Shown here piece by piece: positions 6,942 through 10,902 of a stretch of 10,902 nucleotides of DNA; within the stretch, counting starts at the first letter, position 1; each line of letters starts with the position of its first letter. Origin of the DNA: Roseburia sp. CAG:309 (GTDB lineage: Bacteria; Bacillota; Clostridia; Lachnospirales; Lachnospiraceae). The translations under genes and the position numbers were made by a program. Where the stretch lies: contig FR894026.1 in assembly GCA_000434115.1 (NCBI GenBank), forward strand, positions 15,332 through 26,233, given 5' to 3'. The notes beneath the pieces are model-generated. The model made no database searches. It saw only the letters and a program-made list of their open reading frames with translations, and was not told the DNA's origin.

Positions 6942-8999
6942 ATGAGTGGCTTACTTTCAAATAAAAATAAGCGGTTTTTGAAGAAACGATTGAAATTCTG
7001 GTGGCAGTGTCTGACCCATCCGATCTTAAATGAGCATTTGATTGTCTTTGAGGCATTCAGTGGCAAACGATGCGGGGGAAATCTTCGAGCCATCTATGAA
7101 GAACTGATGGAAGATGAGAGATACCGCGATTTCCGCTTTGTATGGATCGTCAATGATATAGAGGCTCATGCGGATCTGAAGGTGCGCCGTCATACACGTG
7201 TCGTAAAAAAGGATTCCCGCTCGGCATTTATCCTTTATGCAAAAGCAAAATACTGGTTTAACAATGTGGCATTGCCAAACTATCTGATTCCGCGTCCGCA
7301 TCAGGTATATGTTGAAACGTGGCACGGAACGCCGTTAAAGCGTCTCGGAAATGATATTCAGTTTGAGGTGGATCCGAGACAGTCTTTGGCAGAAATGCAC
7401 AAAAAATATTATATCAAGGGACGCAAGATGGATTATCTCATCTCGCCATCCCGTTTTTACAGCGAAAAGATGATTTCTTCGTTCCGTCTCGATAAGAGTC
7501 ATAAAGAAGATATCATTTTGGAAACCGGTTATCCGCGAAACGATGCGCTCTTTAAATTTACCGACGAAGATGTCAAACGCATCAAGGAAGAGATCGGAGT
7601 GCCGGAAGGCAAGAAAGTGATCCTGTACACACCGACCTGGCGCGACAACCAGTTTAAAAAGGGTGAAGGATTCCAATATAATACAGAACTTGATTTCAAT
7701 AAACTGATGCAGCAGCTTGGCGACGAATATGTCCTTTTGTTCCGCGCTCACCATCAGATTGGATTCAAAGATGTGGCCAATGATGTGCCGGGTGTGATCG
7801 ATGTAACGCTGGTGGATGATGTCAATGATCTGTACATCATCAGTGATCTTATGATCACGGACTATTCTTCGACGATGTTTGATTATGGCGACTTGAAGCG
7901 TCCGATGGTATTTTATATGTATGATCTCGACGAATATCAGGGCGAGATCCGCGATTTTTATTTTGATATCAACGAGTTGCCGGGTCCGATCGTAAAGACA
8001 CAGGATGACCTTGTGAATGCAATCTTAGACCAGTTTGCCAACTTCACATACGACGAGAAATACAAAGCCTTTACGGAAAAGTTCAATTACCTTGACGATG
8101 CCCATGCGGCACGCCGTGTTATTGAAAAGACGATTAAAACGGATCTTGGGCCGGCATTCCGCTTTTATAAATGGGTCATCCATACGAAGAATGTCATTCG
8201 CAAGAGTTTTCGTGACGGCTATATTGCCTTTTCCGGTATGCTCCGTTGTATGGGACTTTGCCGGACAGCAAACAGTAAATTATTGTATTCTTATAAAAAT
8301 AAGCACAAGGGACAGCGTTGTTTTCTCGTTGGAAACGGGCCGAGTATGCGTCTTTCGGATCTCGAAGGACTCCAGAAAAATGGAGAGATCACCTTTGGCT
8401 GTAACCTTGTGACAAAAGCATTTGACCAGACGACATGGCGTCCGGATTATTATTTCCTGATCGACCGCATCTGTGCGAAATTCCAGAGCGAGGAGATTAA
8501 CGAAGCAATTGGAAATATTCCATTATTTACCAACATCACGACATATAATATCTTCCGCGAGAAACCGAAAAATCCGGTTATTTTGTACAACATCGCAAAA
8601 GATAAGTACAAAGTAAAACGTTCTCCGCTGGCATACTATATCCCGTCCGGTTCGACGGTGATGTCATTGATGATCGAGATGGCGGTTTACATGGGATTTT
8701 CCGAGATTTATCTGATCGGCTGCGACTGCACCTCGACATTTACCGGAAATACGCATTTTATCAATGGTTATACGGACGACAAATTGAAACAGCGTGATGC
8801 CAAAAAGATCGTAGATCGTATGCGTCGTCTTGGTATCCAGAGTGACGATTACGAGAAATATTTTCTCGATGGTTCGCTGAATGCGTACACGCTTTTAAAA
8901 GAGCATGCCATCAAACACCATGTGAAGATTTTCAACGCCACCCGAGGGGGCGCATTGGAAGTGTTTGACCGCGTGGATCTGGATAAATTTGTAAAATAA
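6942..8999 (+). CDS. TarL/TagF-type CDP-polyol phosphotransferase fused to a DUF115 (MptE-like) domain
   Basis: 685 residues; ATG 6942 with GGAGG (6931-6935) 6 bases upstream. Residues about 30-395 form a CDP-glycerol/ribitol phosphotransferase domain: ETWHGTPLKRL with His128, FRAHHQIGF with His270/His271, and TDYSST starting at Asp307, the catalytic set of the TagF/TarL group. A basic linker (about 400-455) leads to a second domain, about 456-640, with FLVGNGPSM (GNGPS 464-468), PDYYFLIDR, IPSGS (567-571) and a YLIGCDC...GNTHF block (592-606). These match the DUF115/MptE-like domain, found in flagellin-glycosylating Maf proteins and many surface-polysaccharide loci and similar in its GNGPS loop to family 42 sialyltransferases. 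The first domain would polymerise ribitol-phosphate, given tarI and tarJ 13 bases upstream. The second may transfer a sugar from a nucleotide donor, which is inference. tarL would be the closest symbol, but substrate choice between ribitol and glycerol cannot be proved here. Confidence 0.9.
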   Translation: MSGLLSNKNKRFLKKRLKFWWQCLTHPILNEHLIVFEAFSGKRCGGNLRAIYEELMEDERYRDFRFVWIVNDIEAHADLKVRRHTRVVKKDSRSAFILYAKAKYWFNNVALPNYLIPRPHQVYVETWHGTPLKRLGNDIQFEVDPRQSLAEMHKKYYIKGRKMDYLISPSRFYSEKMISSFRLDKSHKEDIILETGYPRNDALFKFTDEDVKRIKEEIGVPEGKKVILYTPTWRDNQFKKGEGFQYNTELDFNKLMQQLGDEYVLLFRAHHQIGFKDVANDVPGVIDVTLVDDVNDLYIISDLMITDYSSTMFDYGDLKRPMVFYMYDLDEYQGEIRDFYFDINELPGPIVKTQDDLVNAILDQFANFTYDEKYKAFTEKFNYLDDAHAARRVIEKTIKTDLGPAFRFYKWVIHTKNVIRKSFRDGYIAFSGMLRCMGLCRTANSKLLYSYKNKHKGQRCFLVGNGPSMRLSDLEGLQKNGEITFGCNLVTKAFDQTTWRPDYYFLIDRICAKFQSEEINEAIGNIPLFTNITTYNIFREKPKNPVILYNIAKDKYKVKRSPLAYYIPSGSTVMSLMIEMAVYMGFSEIYLIGCDCTSTFTGNTHFINGYTDDKLKQRDAKKIVDRMRRLGIQSDDYEKYFLDGSLNAYTLLKEHAIKHHVKIFNATRGGALEVFDRVDLDKFVK

Positions 9000-9001
9000 T
9001 A

Positions 9002-9048
9002 GTAACTATTCAGGATCAATGTATGGAAATGGGAGCCTGAATAGTTAC
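9002..9048. repeat. Perfect 13-bp inverted repeat just after the polymerase gene
   Basis: GTAACTATTCAGG (9002-9014) and its exact reverse complement CCTGAATAGTTAC (9036-9048) flank a 21-base loop. The left arm begins two bases after the stop codon of the preceding gene. The arms are AT-rich and no run of T follows, so a classical intrinsic terminator is doubtful. It could be an mRNA 3'-end stabilising stem, a protein-binding palindrome, or a dispersed palindromic repeat. Confidence 0.75.
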
Positions 9049-9065
9049 AAATAATGGCAGGAATG

Positions 9066-9097
9066 GGGCGCTGCGTGCAGCGCCCTGTGATGGTTTT
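9066..9097 (+). terminator. GC-rich hairpin, possible weak terminator of the polymer operon
   Basis: GGGCGCTG (9066-9073) pairs perfectly with CAGCGCCC (9078-9085) around the tetraloop CGTG. The sequence after the stem, TGTGATGGTTTT, carries only a short delayed T run, so termination strength is uncertain. The location 67 bases past the last polymer gene is right for an operon end, and no better candidate lies between 9000 and 9521. Confidence 0.4.
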
Positions 9098-9183
9098 GGA
9101 AGGCTGTGAGCTGCTTGCATGGCATGCGAGGTTCCGGGGCTTTGGAAGACTGTGAGTTTGCAGGATATGCGAGTTTCTGGGGC
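9095..9183. repeat. Diverged tandem duplication, 46 bp and 43 bp units
   Basis: Two abutting copies, 9095-9140 and 9141-9183. Both read TTTGGAAG, then R-CTGTGAG, then TGCA followed by ATGCGAG, and end in a TGGGGC or CGGGGC block. Copy 2 lacks three bases in the middle and has scattered substitutions. A third start (TTTGATGGC, 9184) fades out. The segment is strongly G-biased on the plus strand and, with stops in the reading frames, does not look coding. Confidence 0.7.
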
Positions 9184-9202
9184 TTTGATGGCTTGGTGCG
9201 GA

Positions 9203-9227
9203 GTATTGCAGGGGTGTATTGCAGGGG
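9203..9227. repeat. 12-bp direct repeat GTATTGCAGGGG
   Basis: GTATTGCAGGGG occurs at 9203-9214 and again at 9216-9227, separated by one base, followed by GCAGGGG. It is part of the same G-rich stretch as the tandem duplication and probably arose by slippage. Confidence 0.7.
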
Positions 9228-9257
9228 GCAGGGGCGAAATCATTTATTGGAGCGAAA

Positions 9258-9504
9258 TTTGACTTGAAAAATGAAAAATTCGTTTTAGGTCAATGAAAAA
9301 AGAACTTGTTTTTGGTCTAAAAAGAGTTTCTTAAAGGCAGACCATAAAACAACTTGTAAGAGTTTGGTCTGGCAAAGGATACTGGCTTTTTAGGTCAAAT
9401 ACAAGAGGTAAAATGTATGACCCAAAGAGGGAAAATGCCACGAGGGTCAAAAGAGTAGTATAAATTTGTTGGTCTAATTACTTGAAAAATTAAATTAAGT
9501 CAAA
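9258..9504. repeat. Array of GGTC/GACC motifs at 26.25-bp pitch; element of unknown function
   Basis: GGTC or its complement starts at 9288, 9314, 9340 (GACC), 9366, 9393, 9419 (GACC), 9445 and 9471. One-mismatch members close both ends: GACT at 9261 and AGTC at 9498. Steps are 27, 26, 26, 26, 27, 26, 26, 26, 27, which equals multiples of 26.25 bp rounded down, or 2.5 turns of B-DNA. No GGTC or GACC in 9241-9521 falls out of phase. Flanking preference is TAGGTCAA or TTGGTCTA/G; the roughly 20 bases between motifs are A-rich and unrelated. The end motifs give an inverted pair, TTTGACTT (9258-9265) and AAGTCAAA (9497-9504). Orientation runs minus, plus, plus repeated three times, then plus. TTTTAGGTCAA recurs exactly 105 bp apart (9283 and 9388). 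The array ends 17 bases before the next start codon, so it includes or abuts that gene group's control region. A helically phased protein-binding array is the simplest reading, and is inference. Confidence 0.85.
9435..9464 (+). promoter_or_regulatory. Candidate promoter for the Lar-like/PHP/EEP gene group
   Basis: TATAAA (9459-9464) resembles a sigma-A -10 box, with ATGCCA (9435-9440, four of six to TTGACA) 18 bases upstream. Transcription would start near 9471, inside the phased array: the motif at 9445 would lie between the boxes and the one at 9471 at the start point. The match is modest and was found by eye in AT-rich DNA. Confidence 0.3.
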
Positions 9505-9521
9505 AAGAAAGGAATAAGAAT

Positions 9522-9746
9522 ATGAATATCGAAGAAATGTTAGAAATCAGCGACTGTCCGCTGTGTGAAGGCGGCGCATTGTTGGAAGAAGAATGTGGCT
9601 GTGGTTATTATGTGATGTGTCTGGAGTGCGGTTGTCACTCGGTGACGATTGATTTCCACTCCGAGGATGAGCGGCTGGAGGCAGCGAAAAGAGCAGTGAC
9701 ACTCTGGAATACCGGCAAGGTGATTTCCAGCAGTCCGGGAGAATGA
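9522..9746 (+). CDS. Small four-cysteine protein resembling the Lar restriction-alleviation family
   Basis: 74 residues; ATG 9522 with AAAGGA (9508-9513) 8 bases upstream. The pattern is CPLC (12-15) with GGALLE after it, then CLEC (33-36) and a C-terminal AAKRAVTLWNTG ending. Paired CxxC knuckles plus a terminal WN are typical of the phage- and element-borne Lar-type zinc-ribbon proteins. Lar of the Rac prophage modulates type I restriction, but most relatives, including this one, have no tested function and the name says little beyond fold. Extra cysteines (25, 27, 38) lie between and after the knuckles. The gene is the first after the 26-bp motif array and its stop is one base before the PHP gene's ATG, so the two are co-transcribed. 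Identification as a zinc ribbon is firm; the family name is moderate. Confidence 0.75.
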   Translation: MNIEEMLEISDCPLCEGGALLEEECGCGYYVMCLECGCHSVTIDFHSEDERLEAAKRAVTLWNTGKVISSSPGE

Positions 9747-9747
9747 T

Positions 9748-10536
9748 ATGGCAAGAGTAGATGGTCATATTCATATTGAGCGGGGAGAGTACTCATTAGA
9801 ATGGATTGAACAATTTGTAGACAAGGCAGTAGAGAGGCAGCTGGATGAAATCCGTTTGCTCGAACACTGCTACATATTTGAAGAATTTAGAACGATGTAT
9901 CGTTCCGTATGTGCTCACAGCAAGTATGTGGATGAGTGGTTTCAAAGAAAAGCCGGAAAGCATAGGCTGCCAGAGTATTTTAAACTGATTGAAAAAGTAA
10001 GAAATCAAAAATATCCTGTTACGATAAAGTTTGGACTTGAAATATGTTACTTTAAAGAGCATGAGGCATTTATTGAAAAAATGACGAAAAACAAAGGTTT
10101 TGATTTCTTGTTAGGAAGCATTCATTTTGTGGATAATTTCGCTTTTGACCACAAGCCGGAACACTGGATAGGAATCGATGTCGATGGGATATACCATACC
10201 TACTTTGAAGATTCCATATTGCTGGCAAAAAGTAAATTGTTTGATGGGATTGGTCATCCGGACGCCATAAAATTGTTTGGTCACCGGTCTTCTTTTTCCC
10301 CTTCCGGTTATTATGAGAGATTAGCAAAGGAACTTTCAAATAGTAATATGTATGCAGATCAAAACAGCGGGGCAGCCAGAAGATGTCCCGAAACTTCTTC
10401 TTTGGGAATGGAGAGAGAATTACTTCAGGCGTTGAAGAAGAATCATGTGAAAATAATTACTTCATCGGATGCTCATTGCCCGGAAGATGTGGGCGACAAA
10501 ATTCGGGACTTGGAAAATTGTGTTGTAAATGCTTAG
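9748..10536 (+). CDS. PHP-domain phosphoesterase, histidinol-phosphatase (HisK) type
   Basis: 262 residues; ATG 9748 with GGGAG (9737-9741) 6 bases upstream. All the metal-binding PHP motifs are in place: DGHIH (5-9), LLEHC with Glu39/His40, FGLEI with Glu98, GSIHF with His126, GHPD (169-172) and SSDAH with Asp241/His243. The layout and length fit the L-histidinol phosphate phosphatase group (EC 3.1.3.15), a trinuclear metal enzyme of the cytosol. No other histidine genes are nearby, however, and it sits between a Lar-like protein and an EEP-family protein. A different phosphomonoester or nucleotide/nucleic-acid-derived substrate is therefore quite possible. The gene is clearly more AT-rich than the polymer operon, suggesting a separate origin. 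The expected active-site residues are all present, so an active enzyme is likely. Confidence 0.85.
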   Translation: MARVDGHIHIERGEYSLEWIEQFVDKAVERQLDEIRLLEHCYIFEEFRTMYRSVCAHSKYVDEWFQRKAGKHRLPEYFKLIEKVRNQKYPVTIKFGLEICYFKEHEAFIEKMTKNKGFDFLLGSIHFVDNFAFDHKPEHWIGIDVDGIYHTYFEDSILLAKSKLFDGIGHPDAIKLFGHRSSFSPSGYYERLAKELSNSNMYADQNSGAARRCPETSSLGMERELLQALKKNHVKIITSSDAHCPEDVGDKIRDLENCVVNA

Positions 10537-10570
10537 AAATGGAATTGGTTATGGAGGAGAGGGATGTATA

Positions 10571-10902
10571 GTGAGGAAATGTGAAAAAAGATTATGTTTG
10601 GCAACATATAATATTTGGAATAGTGATGAGGGGATGCCTTTTCGGGCCGAGTGCATGTCAAAGGAAATACAAAAGATAAACTCGGATATTTTATGTTTAC
10701 AAGAGGTAAAAGATAAAACAATGGCTTATGAACTTGCAGATAAACTGGAGATGAGTTGCTATTTTATTAGTTATGGAAATGATGAGGGAGGCATTTGTCT
10801 GCTTAGTGCCTATCCAATTATTGAAAAGGAAGATTGGATGTACGTAAATGCGCAATATGCTGCCATTCAGTACAATTTGAAAACATTGGGAATAGTGAAT
10901 AC
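10571..10902 (+). CDS. Endonuclease/exonuclease/phosphatase (EEP) family protein, N-terminal part, 3' truncated by window
   Basis: The first 110 residues are visible from GTG 10571, with GGAGG (10553-10557) 13 bases upstream. An in-frame ATG at 10529 would overlap the PHP gene by 8 bases but has no good ribosome site. The first motif of the family, LATYNIWN (10-17, catalytic Asn14), and the second, DILCLQEVKD (39-48, metal-ligand Glu45), are both intact. They are followed by an LxSxYPI strand (LLSAYPI) typical of the domain. The superfamily includes DNase I-like nucleases, exonuclease III-like enzymes, phosphodiesterases and sphingomyelinases, so the substrate cannot be named from this fragment. 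No signal peptide is seen. It lies 34 bases after the PHP gene on the same strand, so both hydrolases probably belong to one transcript. Confidence 0.85.
   Translation, partial: MRKCEKRLCLATYNIWNSDEGMPFRAECMSKEIQKINSDILCLQEVKDKTMAYELADKLEMSCYFISYGNDEGGICLLSAYPIIEKEDWMYVNAQYAAIQYNLKTLGIVN

Noticed and set aside
9002..9048. The 13-bp inverted repeat as insertion-sequence ends.
   Set aside because: Only 21 bases separate the arms, no transposase or flanking target duplication is seen.
9179..9234. G-quadruplex from the GGGG runs.
   Set aside because: Only three runs are close together (9211, 9224, 9231); the fourth is 28 bases away, so the case is marginal.
9016..9243. A 75-codon open frame on the minus strand.
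   Set aside because: It lies over the hairpin and tandem repeats, its product is low-complexity and proline/serine-rich, and there is no convincing ribosome site; the frame is open because the strand is G-rich.
9258..9504. The phased array as a CRISPR array.
   Set aside because: The constant part is only 4-5 bases, appears in both orientations, and no cas gene is present; a 26-bp period with such a short repeat does not fit known CRISPR architecture.

Overview
The window looks like a chromosomal segment from a low-to-moderate GC Firmicute, most likely a gut Clostridia/Lachnospiraceae-type organism. The reasons are strong purine-rich GGAGG-type ribosome binding sites, frequent GTG/TTG starts with translational coupling, teichoic-acid-type enzymes (tarI, tarJ, CDP-polyol phosphotransferases) and a YfhO-family membrane protein. 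The taxonomic call is an inference from gene content, not from a marker gene.

Left region (1-8999): one tightly packed plus-strand operon for a surface polyol-phosphate (teichoic-acid-like) polymer. In order: the C-terminal part of a YfhO-type GT-C membrane protein; an 886-residue bifunctional protein with an N-terminal family 2 glycosyltransferase and a C-terminal TagF-type CDP-polyol phosphotransferase; a 399-residue protein that appears to be a catalytically stripped paralogue of the front and middle of its neighbour; tarI (ribitol-5-P cytidylyltransferase); tarJ (ribulose-5-P reductase); and a 685-residue fusion of a TagF/TarL-type polymerase with a DUF115/MptE-like domain. TarJ and TarI make CDP-ribitol, the two phosphotransferase domains would use CDP-polyols, the GT2 would add sugar, and the YfhO protein would decorate the polymer outside the cell.

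Middle region (9000-9521): 522 bases without a convincing gene, but highly structured. It holds a perfect 13-bp inverted repeat directly after the polymerase stop codon, a GC-rich hairpin, a G-rich stretch with a 46/43-bp tandem duplication and a 12-bp direct repeat, and then the most unusual object in the window. This is an array of short GGTC/GACC motifs whose start positions (9261, 9288, 9314, 9340, 9366, 9393, 9419, 9445, 9471, 9498) follow a 26.25-bp pitch, i.e. 2.5 helical turns, with unrelated sequence between the motifs. I do not recognise this as a described element.

Right region (9522-10902): a second, visibly more AT-rich plus-strand gene group begins 18 bases after the array. It encodes a small four-cysteine protein resembling the Lar family, a PHP-domain phosphoesterase of the histidinol-phosphatase type, and the start of an endonuclease/exonuclease/phosphatase (EEP) family protein that runs off the window. 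The array therefore sits exactly where a control region or a junction element for this second group would lie.
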